Notes: a model not told the origin generated them from the sequence alone. DNA of 64,000 nt from JACDAN01 sp963834825 (GCA_963834825.1 CAWICZ010000010.1:124001-188000); one strand, 5' to 3'. Numbered from the stretch's first letter, positions 43,877 to 52,697 are shown. Translations and numbers: made by a program.

Positions 43877-44774
43877 GCGCCGAGCTTAAAGATGGCGCGG
43901 GCTCCCGTTCGAGACTTCGGCCTACCATCAGCGCGACGCCGATGACGATCGCCGCGCCGGCGAGGAGCGTCCGCGTCGTGATGACCTCGTCGTTGAAGGC
44001 CCAGCCGAGCAGGACGGCGATCACGGGATTGACATACGCGTAGGTCGAAACCGTCGACGCCGGGGCGACCTTGAGCAGCCAGACGTACGCGCTGAACCCG
44101 ATCAGCGATCCGACGACGATCATGTACGCAATCGCTCCGAGCGCCTCGGGCGTGAACCGCGCGTCGTCGTACTCGCCGGAGAGCCCACTGACCACGGCGA
44201 GCAGCGTGCCGCCCGCGAGCATCCCCATCGCCGCCGCGAGCAGCGTGTCGCCCGGGAGGGGCAGGCGGCGGGACAGGACGGAACCGAGGGCCCACGCAAA
44301 CGCGCCCAACGCGATCACCGCCGCAGCAAATGGCTTCGCACCTTCGTCGCCGGAAGGATCGACGAGCAACACCAGGCCGGCGAACCCGAGCACGAGCCCG
44401 AGGAGCGCACGTCCACCGAGCCGCTCACCGAACGCAACCCAGGCGATGATGGCGAACCAGAGCGGGATCGTCCCAACGAGGAGAGCGGCGATCCCGGACG
44501 GGACGTCCTGCTGTGCCCAGGCAAGACCCCCGTGCCCCACGAGGAAGAGGAGCCCGCCGAAGACGGCGGCGGCGCCCCACTCCCGGGCTCCGAGCCTCAC
44601 GTCGCCCCGCCTTCTCCACCACACCCAGGCGAAGAGCAGCGAGCCGGCGACCAGGTGCCGGAGCGCCATCGAGAGGAAGGGCGGCAGATCGCGGATCACG
44701 ACTGCGATCGCCAGGAACGTCGATCCCCAGACGACATAGATCGTCCCGAGCGCAGCCCAGACCCGCACGTTCAT
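43869..44774 (-). CDS. EamA/DMT-superfamily transporter
   Basis: 301 residues with ten membrane helices in two EamA repeats; the first begins IYVVWGSTFLAIAV and the second ALGAFAWALGSVLSRR. Probably an exporter of a small metabolite. First of four overlapping genes on the minus strand. Start ATG at 44774, 56 bases from the divergent coiled-coil gene. Confidence 0.92.
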   Translation of the reverse strand: MNVRVWAALGTIYVVWGSTFLAIAVVIRDLPPFLSMALRHLVAGSLLFAWVWWRRRGDVRLGAREWGAAAVFGGLLFLVGHGGLAWAQQDVPSGIAALLVGTIPLWFAIIAWVAFGERLGGRALLGLVLGFAGLVLLVDPSGDEGAKPFAAAVIALGAFAWALGSVLSRRLPLPGDTLLAAAMGMLAGGTLLAVVSGLSGEYDDARFTPEALGAIAYMIVVGSLIGFSAYVWLLKVAPASTVSTYAYVNPVIAVLLGWAFNDEVITTRTLLAGAAIVIGVALMVGRSLEREPAPSLSSARG

Positions 44775-44830
44775 GCCAACGTCGCGTTGTGCCCGACTAT
44801 GCCCCGTTCGTGAACCGTCGGTGCTAGAAC

Positions 44831-45709
44831 GTGGCTGTGTGGAGGCGCTCGGGTGACAGCAACCCGCAGCCGGAGCCAGAGGCCATGGATCCGCACGTGC
44901 TCGAGCAGCGCCGGCGAGCGCGTGAGACGGCCCTCGACGACCTGACCAAGGCCAAGGCCGAGCTTCGGCAGACCGCGGTGCGGATGGCCGAACGTGAGCG
45001 CGAGCTCGCGAAGCGCGAAGAGGACCTGGACGCTCGAGTCCGCCGTATCGCGCGGAAGCTCGAAGCCCGACGCCAGCGCCAGAACCGGCTGGACGCGCTG
45101 AGAGGGCGCTTCGCCGAGCGCGAGCTGCTCAAAGGCAAGCAGAAGCACAAAGAGTCCCAGCTTGCCCGTGGCGAGGCGCGGGTCGGACGGCGAGAGACCG
45201 ACCTCGAGCGGCAGGAGGCGGAGGTTCGAGCTCGCCGCGGAGAGCTGGATCGGCGCACGTCTGACCTGCGGGCCCGGGAGACGGAGCTCGATCGCCAGGC
45301 GGCCGACCTCGACGCCGTCCGCGCGCAGACCTCGGAGAGCCAGGCGACGCTCGCTGAACGCGAGGCCGACCTCGCACGCCGCGAGGAGGAGCTGGCGGCC
45401 CGCGAGGCGGCATTGGCCGAGCTCGAGCCCCGGGAGCGCGCGACGGGCACGAAGGAAGCCGAGTTGACGGCGAGGGAGCGCAAGCTGAACCGGGAGCGCG
45501 AGCGTCAGGAGCAGACCGCCGCGCGACTCGACAGGCACGCAGCCGACCTCGCCGAGCGCGAGCGAGCGCTTGCCCGCCTCGGACAGTCGCTCCTCGAGCG
45601 CCGAGGTGACGGAGCGCCCAAGAAGGTCGCCGACGAGGTCGAGATCGCCTTCTCCGAGGGCTTCGAGGCGCTCAGCGCCGCGTCGAAGTCCATCCGCCAC
45701 GACCGTTAG
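44831..45709 (+). CDS. Long coiled-coil protein of unknown function
   Basis: 292 residues almost wholly charged alpha-helix (Arg, Glu, Ala, Leu, Asp), with heptad-like runs such as RRETDLERQEAEVRARRGEL and repeated ARE/AERE phrases every 7-14 residues. No signal or membrane segment. GTG at 44831 opens the frame, but ATG at 44885 (MDPHVLEQRR) may be the true start, since residues 1-18 are not helical. Probably a structural or scaffold protein; low sequence complexity makes homology claims unsafe. Confidence 0.75.
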   Translation: MAVWRRSGDSNPQPEPEAMDPHVLEQRRRARETALDDLTKAKAELRQTAVRMAERERELAKREEDLDARVRRIARKLEARRQRQNRLDALRGRFAERELLKGKQKHKESQLARGEARVGRRETDLERQEAEVRARRGELDRRTSDLRARETELDRQAADLDAVRAQTSESQATLAEREADLARREEELAAREAALAELEPRERATGTKEAELTARERKLNRERERQEQTAARLDRHAADLAERERALARLGQSLLERRGDGAPKKVADEVEIAFSEGFEALSAASKSIRHDR

Positions 45710-45738
45710 GCCGAGCCCGGCCAGGCGGCCGCCGCCGA

Positions 45739-46341
45739 TCAGGTCGCGTTCAGCGCTTCGCGGAGGTCGTTCGCGAGGTTCGCCGGCGTCAGGTCGACGC
45801 CCGTATGCAGCGTCGAGCGCCAGCGGCCCTCACCGTCGTAGATGCGAACCGGTGCCGAGTGCAGGTTCGAGTCGCCGGAGTCGAGTGACGACACGACGCC
45901 GAACGCCCGCCAGATGGGGCGCAGCTCCGCGACCGTTCCGTCGAGGTAGCGGAGCGTTCCGGTCGCACGGTACCGCCGGAGGAAATCCCCGATCCGCTCG
46001 GGGGTATCGCCGACGGGGTCGACGGTGATCGCGAGCGCTTCCACGTTGGAGCGGTCGTCACCGAGGGTTTTCATGGCCTGGGACATCTGCGCCGCGATGA
46101 TCGGACACGCGTCCATACACTCGGCGTCGAGGAAGGTGACGGCGACCGCTTTGCCCCGCAGGTTGGAGGACCGAACGGGCTGCCCCTGATCGTCGCGCAG
46201 CTGGAACGCCGGCAGCATGAGCCCCGCCGGAGGCTGGCTGCCGCGGAAGTCGGGTTCTTCTTGACCACCGCGCGCGAGAACCAGCCCGGCAGCAATCGCC
46301 AGCGCTGCCAGGATCGCGACGACGACGAGGGCAACTCGCAT
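45739..46341 (-). CDS. SCO1/SenC-family copper chaperone or thiol-disulfide protein
   Basis: 200 residues: N-terminal anchor (VALVVVAILAALAIAAGLVLA), thioredoxin fold with CMDAC (CxxxC) in DAECMDACPII near residue 81 and the distal His in NLHSAPVRIYD near 163. SCO proteins deliver copper to cytochrome oxidase; others act as redox sensors. ATG at 46341 places the signal anchor correctly. Confidence 0.9.
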   Translation of the reverse strand: MRVALVVVAILAALAIAAGLVLARGGQEEPDFRGSQPPAGLMLPAFQLRDDQGQPVRSSNLRGKAVAVTFLDAECMDACPIIAAQMSQAMKTLGDDRSNVEALAITVDPVGDTPERIGDFLRRYRATGTLRYLDGTVAELRPIWRAFGVVSSLDSGDSNLHSAPVRIYDGEGRWRSTLHTGVDLTPANLANDLREALNAT

Positions 46342-46453
46342 CGCAGGGATGATGCCGACGATGCATGACCCGACGTGACCGATGACGGCGGGGGAGTTCA
46401 TGGACCTGCTCGAGCGCATCCGTCCAGCCCGCATCCCCATTAATCCTGAACTA

Positions 46454-46490
46454 GTTAGCCACGCTAATGATTTTTGTTAGCCTGCCTAAC
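46454..46490. promoter_or_regulatory. Tandem MarR operator-like sites
   Basis: GTTAG-CCACG-CTAAT (46454-46468) and GTTAG-CCTGC-CTAAC (46476-46490) share arms GTTAG/CTAA(C/T) and are 22 bases apart, about two helical turns. The second ends two bases before the marR ATG. The region also fronts the divergent SCO1-like gene. Confidence 0.65.
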
Positions 46491-46492
46491 GA

Positions 46493-46933
46493 ATGTCTGT
46501 CATGACCTCGGAACCTGTCGCAGTCGCGAATCGTCTCCGGCCCGCCCTGTTGAAGCTCGCTCGCGAGCTGAGGCGGGAGTCACACGCGCTCGGCGTCACC
46601 GGCGGGCAGGTCACGTTGCTGTTCCAGATTCAGCAGAATCGAGGGATCGGCGTGGGCGACCTCGCCGCACTCGAACGCGTCTCCCCCGCGTCCATGTCGA
46701 GTCACGTCGAGCGTCTCGAGCGCGCCGGATTGATCCAGCGCACGCCGGATCCGACTGACCGCCGGCGTCAGGGGCTCTCCCTGAGCGCGGAGGGCGAGCG
46801 TGTGCTGCGGTCGGTCAAGTCGCGGCGCACGGCCTGGCTCGCAGCGCGGCTCCAGCAGCTCTCGCCGGAGGAGGTCGCCGCCCTCGACGCAGCCGTCGAG
46901 CCGATGCTGGCATTGATCGAAGGAGCGGAGTGA
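46493..46933 (+). CDS. MarR-family transcriptional regulator
   Basis: 146 residues, winged helix: VGDLAALERVSPASMSSHVERLERAGLIQRTPDPTDRRRQGLSLSAEGE (helix-turn-helix at about 57-80, wing DPTDRRRQG at about 85-93). Its stop overlaps the MFS gene. The start may be ATG at 46493 or 46502. Likely represses itself and the exporter until an inducing compound binds. Confidence 0.94.
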   Translation: MSVMTSEPVAVANRLRPALLKLARELRRESHALGVTGGQVTLLFQIQQNRGIGVGDLAALERVSPASMSSHVERLERAGLIQRTPDPTDRRRQGLSLSAEGERVLRSVKSRRTAWLAARLQQLSPEEVAALDAAVEPMLALIEGAE

Positions 46934-48183
46934 CGGCCGCGATCCTCGCGGTCCACCGCCGCACCTTCGCCAGCATCCGCAAGCACCGGAACTACCGCCT
47001 CTTCTTCACCGGCCAGGTGATCTCCCTCGTCGGCACCTGGATGCAGAACGTCGCGCTCGCCTGGTACGTGATCGATTTGACGCACTCGGCGGTCGCCGTC
47101 GGCTTCCTCGCCTTCTGCCGTTTCGCGCCCTTCACGGTCTTCGGCCTCGTTTCGGGTGTCGTCGCCGACCGATTCGATAATCGCCGGCTCGTGATGGCGA
47201 CCCAGACGGCGTCGATGATCGTCGCCGTCGCACTGACGATCCTGGCCTTCTCCGGAGCGGAGATCGTCTGGCTGGCCTACCTTCTCGCCGCCGCCGCCGG
47301 CACGGCACTTGTCTTCGACGCGCCGGGCCGCCACGCCCTGACGTTCCAGATGGTCGGCCGCGACGAGCTCCCGAACGCGATTGCGCTGAACGCGAGCCTC
47401 TTCAATGCATCGCGTGTGATCGGCCCGGCCGCGGCGGGTGTGATCATCGCTGCGTTCGGCGTCGGAGTGTGCTTCGGCCTGAACGCGCTGAGCTTCTTTG
47501 CCGTCTTGACGAGCCTCGCGCTCATGCGCACCGAAGAGCTCGTCCCGCTCGACCGGCCTGAGCGCCATCCGTCGTGGCTCAGCAGCATCCGGGAGGGGCT
47601 GTCCTACGCGCGGCACTCGCCTCGGGTGCGCCTCGTGCTGTCGATGACGACCGTCGTGAGCACCGTCGGCTTCAACTTCCATGTCCTCGTCCCGGTCCTG
47701 GCCGCGGAGACGCTCGACGCCGGCCCGAGAACGTTCGGTCTCCTCTCGGCGGCCTTCGGGGGAGGCGCGCTGGCCGGCGCGCTGCTGACCGCCAGTCTCG
47801 GCCGTGCGAGTTGGAAGGCGCTGATGACCGGCGTCGGCGGGTTCAGCCTCGCGCTGCTCGCGCTCGCCCCGCTCCACACAGTGATCGCCTGCATGGTGCT
47901 CCTCTTCGTCATCGGCGCCTGCTTCACGCTCTGGACGTCCAACAGCCAGTCGCTCCTCCAGCTGAGCGCGCCTGATCACCTCCGTGGACGCGTGCTGAGC
48001 CTCTACCTGTTCGCGTTCGCCGGGCTCGCCCCGCTCGGCGGTCTCTTCGCCGGCTGGCTCGCAGACGTCGGCGGAACGTCGCTCGCATTCTTCGTCGCCG
48101 GCATCACGGGCCTCGTGATGACGCTGGCGGCCGTCCGCACGGTCTACGGGCGCCGGCGCGGACTTGCTCTAACAACGGCCTAA
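46930..48183 (+). CDS. MFS transporter (EntS/MFS_3-like exporter)
   Basis: 417 residues, twelve helices. NYRLFFTGQVISLVGTWMQNVALAWYV is the typical opening of MFS_3/EntS exporters, and GVVADRFDNRRLVMATQ is the loop 2-3 motif. Coupled to marR by a four-base overlap (GTG start), so a substrate-induced efflux pump is likely. Confidence 0.93.
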   Translation: MTAAILAVHRRTFASIRKHRNYRLFFTGQVISLVGTWMQNVALAWYVIDLTHSAVAVGFLAFCRFAPFTVFGLVSGVVADRFDNRRLVMATQTASMIVAVALTILAFSGAEIVWLAYLLAAAAGTALVFDAPGRHALTFQMVGRDELPNAIALNASLFNASRVIGPAAAGVIIAAFGVGVCFGLNALSFFAVLTSLALMRTEELVPLDRPERHPSWLSSIREGLSYARHSPRVRLVLSMTTVVSTVGFNFHVLVPVLAAETLDAGPRTFGLLSAAFGGGALAGALLTASLGRASWKALMTGVGGFSLALLALAPLHTVIACMVLLFVIGACFTLWTSNSQSLLQLSAPDHLRGRVLSLYLFAFAGLAPLGGLFAGWLADVGGTSLAFFVAGITGLVMTLAAVRTVYGRRRGLALTTA

Positions 48184-48274
48184 CACACCGGAGCGAAATC
48201 TTTTCGAATCGCGCACGGCGCCCTCACGGCGGGCGGGGATAGTCAACGCATCGTCCAAAGGGAGGTTCTTTGCT

Positions 48275-48847
48275 GTGAGGAAGACGATTCGACTCGGAGT
48301 TCTCACGCTCGTCGCGCTCTCTGCGCTGGCGCTCGTGAGTGCCGCTGTCGCCCACCGCGTCGTCGTCATCAAGGGCACACACAACGGCGAGACGCTTACG
48401 GGCACGGCGGGCAACGACCGGATTCACGCCCGCGGCGGTGACGACCTCGTCAATGCCGGTGCCGGCAACGATCGCGTCTTCGGCGGCTGGGGCAAGGACA
48501 CGCTCAACGGCGAAGGCGGCAACGACCGCATGCGGGGCGGCCCCGGGCCCGACACGCTCAACGGCGGCGAGGACAACGATGTCCTCCGCGGCCGCTGGGG
48601 CAACGACGTCGTGAACGGCGACAACGGCGACGACCGCATCTGGGTCGGTCGCGGCGCCGACGTCGAGAACGGCGGTGCCGGCAACGACGTCATGCACGCG
48701 CTCGCCCGGGATCGCATGCTCGACCGGATCGACTGCGGCGAGGGTGACAGGGACGTCGTCTGGCTCAACTCGAGGGAGTCCGACGTCCACGTCAACTGCG
48801 AGATTGTCAAGACGGTGGCGACGACCCGTCCAGACGACGGCGAGTAA
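48275..48847 (+). CDS. Secreted RTX-type calcium-binding repeat protein
   Basis: 190 residues: signal peptide (LGVLTLVALSALALVSAAVA), then about eleven nonapeptide units from residue 43 to 141 of the form GGxGNDxLx (for example GAGNDRVFG, GEDNDVLRG, GAGNDVMHA), which form a calcium beta-roll. A C-terminal cap with two cysteines (RIDCGEG, VNCEIV) follows, common in actinobacterial homologues. Ligand or function unknown. GTG start at 48275 after GGGAGG. Confidence 0.92.
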   Translation: MRKTIRLGVLTLVALSALALVSAAVAHRVVVIKGTHNGETLTGTAGNDRIHARGGDDLVNAGAGNDRVFGGWGKDTLNGEGGNDRMRGGPGPDTLNGGEDNDVLRGRWGNDVVNGDNGDDRIWVGRGADVENGGAGNDVMHALARDRMLDRIDCGEGDRDVVWLNSRESDVHVNCEIVKTVATTRPDDGE

Positions 48848-48885
48848 CAAGCTTCTCCTCAACCACATCCAACTCCCTCCCACGG

Positions 48886-48917
48886 AGCCCGCCCACGAGG
48901 CGGGCTTCGTCTTTTCG
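48886..48917 (+). terminator. Rho-independent terminator
   Basis: Stem AGCCCGCC/GGCGGGCT (8 pairs) with loop CACGA, followed by TCGTCTTTTC. It lies 39 bases past the RTX gene stop and ends that transcript; read the other way, it lies beyond the NTF2-like gene. Confidence 0.85.
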
Positions 48918-48948
48918 GACGGAGGCGGGGTCTGTTGCTAGGCGGGCG

Positions 48949-49341
48949 TTAGCTCCCCCAGCCGGGAGGCGGCTCATGCGTGCCCAGCTCCCAATTCCAG
49001 GCTTCGCGGAGCTCGACGCAGCGGCCGTCCGGTGCGAACCGCAGCATGAGGATCCCCGGCAGCGTCCCCTCGCCCTCCTGAGCGGAGGTGTAGGTCGTCC
49101 ACCACTCGACAGCCACGCGTTCGCCGTCGACGATCGGCCGGCCCATTCGCACGCGCGTGTCGGACTGCGTCGCCGTCGCGTTCGCCCAGTAGGCGCGGAT
49201 CCCGTCCCGGCCGACATGCGGGTCCCGGAACGGCGAAGAGCGGTAGACGGCATCCTCGGTGAAGAGCGCGGCGGCCGCGTCGGCGTCGCCGGCTTCCCAG
49301 GCGCGCCGGTAGCCCTCGAGCCACGCTTCGATGTCGCTCAG
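48949..49341 (-). CDS. NTF2/SnoaL-like protein with apparent CTG start
   Basis: 130 residues of a SnoaL-type fold: SDIEAWLEGYRRAWEAGDAD, FTEDAVYRSSPFRDP, GRDGIRAYWAN, and VAVEWWTTY. The region before MRMGRPI (49152) is clearly part of the domain. In that frame no ATG, GTG or TTG is found back to the KorB coding region; CTG at 49341 gives a complete domain and overlaps the KorB stop as CTGA, like the other overlaps of this operon. Function unknown. Confidence 0.78.
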   Translation of the reverse strand: MSDIEAWLEGYRRAWEAGDADAAAALFTEDAVYRSSPFRDPHVGRDGIRAYWANATATQSDTRVRMGRPIVDGERVAVEWWTTYTSAQEGEGTLPGILMLRFAPDGRCVELREAWNWELGTHEPPPGWGS

Positions 49342-50357
49342 GAGATCGACCAGGTGTCGCCGGCGTGGAGGAGCCGGCCCAGGTCGCCTTCGCCCTGCTC
49401 GCGCCGCGCTGTCTCGATCTGCTCGGCCATCAGCTCGTCGTAGACCGGTCGTTCGACGTCTCGGAAGATGCCGAGCGGCGTCGGGCCGTGCGGCGTGTGC
49501 GATAGACGCGACAGCGCGTAGGCGAGGGACGACTCTTCGACATGCTCGTCGTGGACGACCAGCGCGTCCTCTCCCACCGCAGCCACGTCGACGATCTCCA
49601 TGGCGCCGCTCGGCTGCTGTACGACGCCGCGTTCGCCGTCCTCGCCGAACCGCACCGGCTCGCCGTGGGTCAGAAGGATCCGGTTCTCCTTCTCCTCCTT
49701 GACGGCATCGAACGCGCCGTCGTTGTAGACGTTGCAGTTCTGGTAGATCTCGACGAACGCCGAGCCGGGGTGCTCGGCCGCTCGCCGCAGCACCTGCGTC
49801 AGGTGCTTCCGGTCGGTGTCGATCGACCGCGCGACGAAGGTCGCCTCGGCGCCCAGCGCGAGCGAGACCGGATTAAACGGGTAGTCCAACGAGCCCAGTG
49901 GGGTGGTCTTGTTCTTCGTCCCGAGCGGGCTCGTTGGTGAGTACTGGCCCTTCGTCAGCCCGTAGATCTGGTTGTTGAAGAGCAAAATCTTGAGATTGAC
50001 GTTACGGCGGAGCGCGTGGATCAGGTGGTTCCCGCCGATCGAGAGCGCATCGCCGTCGCCGGTCACGACCCAGACCGACAGGTCCGGCCGCGAGGTGCTC
50101 AAGCCGGTGGCGATCGCGGGCGCCCGCCCGTGGATCGAGTGCATCCCGTACGTCTGCATGTAGTACGGGAACCGGGCTGCGCAGCCGATCCCGGAGACGA
50201 AGACGATCCGCTCGCGCGGGAGCCCGAGCTCGGGCATGAAGCTCTGGAGCGCCGCAAGGATCGCGTAGTCCCCGCAGCCGGGGCACCAGCGGACCTCCTG
50301 GTCGGACTTGAAGTCCTTCGCGGTCAGCTGGACGAGTTGGCCGTTGCCCTCCGTCAT
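49338..50357 (-). CDS. korB: 2-oxoacid:ferredoxin oxidoreductase, beta subunit
   Basis: 339 residues. Binds thiamine diphosphate: VRWCPGCGDYAIL near residue 24 and GDGDALSIGGNHL (GDG with distant NN) near 101. No ferredoxin domain. Pairs with the alpha subunit two genes upstream to convert 2-oxoglutarate or a similar acid to its acyl-CoA with reduction of ferredoxin. ATG at 50357 (MTEGNG) overlaps the lipoprotein stop as ATGA. Confidence 0.93.
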   Translation of the reverse strand: MTEGNGQLVQLTAKDFKSDQEVRWCPGCGDYAILAALQSFMPELGLPRERIVFVSGIGCAARFPYYMQTYGMHSIHGRAPAIATGLSTSRPDLSVWVVTGDGDALSIGGNHLIHALRRNVNLKILLFNNQIYGLTKGQYSPTSPLGTKNKTTPLGSLDYPFNPVSLALGAEATFVARSIDTDRKHLTQVLRRAAEHPGSAFVEIYQNCNVYNDGAFDAVKEEKENRILLTHGEPVRFGEDGERGVVQQPSGAMEIVDVAAVGEDALVVHDEHVEESSLAYALSRLSHTPHGPTPLGIFRDVERPVYDELMAEQIETARREQGEGDLGRLLHAGDTWSIS

Positions 50358-50785
50358 TGCTCCGGGATCGCCCCGCACATGATCACCTCGTCGGGGTTCT
50401 TCGCGCTGTGGATGTCGAGGACGTACTCGCCGGTAGTCAGCTCCGGAAGGTTCACGAACGCCTGCCCGTGACCCAGCCCCACCGTCGTGAAGCCGATGTC
50501 GTGCGCAACCTCCGCGCCGGGCGAGTCGCAGGTGCCGGTGTGGATGTGAATCGCCTCGTTGTCACCCTGCGGGGGCTGGAGCTCGACCGTGATCTCGGTC
50601 GACGCCGCGCCCGGCTGCAGCTCCGCGGTGCCGGACTTGCCGGAGTTGTTCTGCTCCTCGAGCATGATCGTCACGGGCTGGATGTCGCCATCGCCACCTC
50701 CTCCCCCCGCGCTGCCGTCGCCGCCGCCGTCGCCGCCGCAGGCCGCGAGCGTCAGGACGGACAGGGCCAGGACTCCGCGCCTCAA
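50354..50785 (-). CDS. Small secreted lipoprotein encoded between korA and korB
   Basis: 143 residues. Signal with lipobox LTLAAC (Cys at about 16), a Gly/Asp-rich linker (GGDGGGDGSAGGGGGDGD), then a domain of about 105 residues (HIHTGTC, GLGHGQAFVNLPELTTGEYVLDIH) that resembles CHRD or Cu-Zn SOD-like beta folds. TTG start overlaps the korA stop (TTGA), and its own stop overlaps the korB start. A cell-surface protein in this operon is unexpected. Confidence 0.86.
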   Translation of the reverse strand: MRRGVLALSVLTLAACGGDGGGDGSAGGGGGDGDIQPVTIMLEEQNNSGKSGTAELQPGAASTEITVELQPPQGDNEAIHIHTGTCDSPGAEVAHDIGFTTVGLGHGQAFVNLPELTTGEYVLDIHSAKNPDEVIMCGAIPEQ

Positions 50786-52617
50786 AGCATCCCTTCGATC
50801 GCCTCGGCCAGCTCCGAGGACCGGAAGGGGAGGCCACGCACGCGGTTGTATCCGACAGCGTCGACGAGGAACTCCGCCCGCACGAGCTTCAACAGCTGGC
50901 CCAGATTCATCTCCGGAATGAGGATCTTGTCGTATCTGCGCAGCACCTCGCCGGTGTTGCGCGGGAACGGGTTCAGGTAGTGGAGGTGCGCATGGGCGAC
51001 CTTGCCGCCGCCGAGGCGCACGCGCCTGACCGCCGCGGCGATCGGGCCGTAGGTTCCGCCCCAGCCGAGCACGAGCAGCGTCGCGCCGTCCTCGTCGTCG
51101 ACCTCGAGCTCCGGGATATCGGACGCGATCGCCGCCACCTTCCGGGCGCGGACCCGGACCATGTAGTCGTGGTTGTCGGGGTCGTACGAGACGTTGCCTG
51201 TCCCGTCGGCCTTCTCCAGCCCACCGATGCGGTGCTCGAGACCCGGCGTCCCGGGAATCGCCCAGGGCCGCGCCAGGGTTTCGGCGTCACGCTGATACGG
51301 GAGGAACTCGCCCTCGTGATTCGGCTTGTCGGCGAACTCGATCGAGATGTCCGGCAGCGACTCGACGTCCGGGATCAGCCACGGCTCGGAGCCGTTGGCC
51401 AGGTAGGCGTCGGAGAGCAGGAACACGGGCGTCCGGTACTTGATCGCGATCCGGGCCGCCTCGATCGCTGTTTCGAAGCAGCCGCCCGGGGTCGACGCGG
51501 CGACGACCGGAACCGGCGACTCCGCGTTGCGGCCCCACATCGCGAGCAGGAGATCGGCCTGCTCCGGCTTGGTCGGCATCCCCGTCGAAGGTCCGGCCCG
51601 CTGGATGTCGAGGATCACGAGCGGCAGCTCGAGCGTGACGGCGAGCCCGATCGTCTCCATCTTCAGGACGACGCCGGGACCGCTCGACGTGCAGACGCCG
51701 AGCGCGCCGCCGAAGCTCGCGCCGAGCGAGGCGCCGACGGCGGCGATCTCGTCCTCGGCCTGGAAGGTGCGGACGCCGAACTCCTTGCGCCGTGAGAGGT
51801 CCTCGAGGATCTCCGAGGCCGGCGTGATCGGGTAGGCACCGAGGAAGAGCGGCAGGCCGCTCTTCACGCTCGCTGCGATCAGCCCGAGCGCGAGCGCCTG
51901 GTTCCCGCGGATGTTGCGGTACGTCCCCGGCGGCAGCTTGGCCGGCGCGACCTCGTACGTGACCGCGAAGTCCTCGCTCGTCTCGCCGTACGCCCACCCG
52001 GCCTTGAACGCCTTGACGTTCGCGTCGGCGATCTCGGGCTTCGACCCGAACTTCTTCTCGAGGAAGGCGATCGTCCCCTCGGTCGGGCGGTGATACAGCC
52101 AGGACATGAGCCCGAGCGCGAACATGTTCTTCGAGCGCTCGGCCTCCCGCTTCGTCACGTCCACTTCCTTCAGGGCCTCCAGCGTCAGCGAGGTGAGCGG
52201 CACCTCGTGGACGCGGAACTCGTCGAGCGTGCCGTCGTCGAGCGGGTTGGCCGTGTAGCCCGCCTTGTCGAGGTTGCGCTCGGTGAAGGCGTCGCGGTTG
52301 ACGATCAGCGTTCCGCCGTTGGGCAGGTCGCGGATGTTTGTGCGGAGCGCGGCGGGGTTCATGGCGACGAGGACGTTCGGCTCGTCGCCCGGCGTGAGGA
52401 TGTCGTGGTCGGAGAAGTGGATCTGGAAGCCCGAAACGCCTGGGAGCGAGCCCGCCGGCGCGCGGATCTCGGCCGGGAAGTCCGGCAGCGTCGAGAGATC
52501 GTTCCCGAGGACGGCCGTCTCGCTCGTGAATCGCGACCCGGTCAGCTGCATCCCGTCGCCGGAGTCGCCGGCGAACCGGATGACGACGCGGTCGAGCTGT
52601 TCGACAGGTTTGGCCAT
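50782..52617 (-). CDS. korA: 2-oxoacid:ferredoxin oxidoreductase, alpha subunit (gamma-alpha fusion)
   Basis: 611 residues. N-terminal gamma domain (about 1-190: VVIRFAGDSGDGMQLTG) fused to the alpha domain. RAGPSTGMPTKPEQADLL near residue 340 is typical of KorA. Actinobacterial KorAB acts as 2-oxoglutarate:ferredoxin oxidoreductase in the TCA cycle, oxygen-tolerant in Mycobacterium; the same role is inferred here. ATG at 52617. Confidence 0.93.
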   Translation of the reverse strand: MAKPVEQLDRVVIRFAGDSGDGMQLTGSRFTSETAVLGNDLSTLPDFPAEIRAPAGSLPGVSGFQIHFSDHDILTPGDEPNVLVAMNPAALRTNIRDLPNGGTLIVNRDAFTERNLDKAGYTANPLDDGTLDEFRVHEVPLTSLTLEALKEVDVTKREAERSKNMFALGLMSWLYHRPTEGTIAFLEKKFGSKPEIADANVKAFKAGWAYGETSEDFAVTYEVAPAKLPPGTYRNIRGNQALALGLIAASVKSGLPLFLGAYPITPASEILEDLSRRKEFGVRTFQAEDEIAAVGASLGASFGGALGVCTSSGPGVVLKMETIGLAVTLELPLVILDIQRAGPSTGMPTKPEQADLLLAMWGRNAESPVPVVAASTPGGCFETAIEAARIAIKYRTPVFLLSDAYLANGSEPWLIPDVESLPDISIEFADKPNHEGEFLPYQRDAETLARPWAIPGTPGLEHRIGGLEKADGTGNVSYDPDNHDYMVRVRARKVAAIASDIPELEVDDEDGATLLVLGWGGTYGPIAAAVRRVRLGGGKVAHAHLHYLNPFPRNTGEVLRRYDKILIPEMNLGQLLKLVRAEFLVDAVGYNRVRGLPFRSSELAEAIEGML

Positions 52618-52657
52618 CTACCCCGCTGTGGGAGGTATAGCACCGGCCTGGGGCACC

Positions 52658-52685
52658 AGCCGGGGGCGCGAGGGCACCCCCGGCT
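52658..52685 (-). terminator. Hairpin downstream of the cupin-TPR gene
   Basis: AGCCGGGGG and CCCCCGGCT arms (9 pairs) around a 10-base loop, 12 bases past the cupin-TPR stop. No U tract, so a factor-dependent or weak terminator. Confidence 0.6.
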
Positions 52686-52697
52686 CTCACTGACCCG

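Noticed and set aside
48403..48700. Short tandem DNA repeats resembling a CRISPR-like pattern
   Set aside because: The period is 27 bases and in frame, encoding RTX nonapeptides; there are no spacers.
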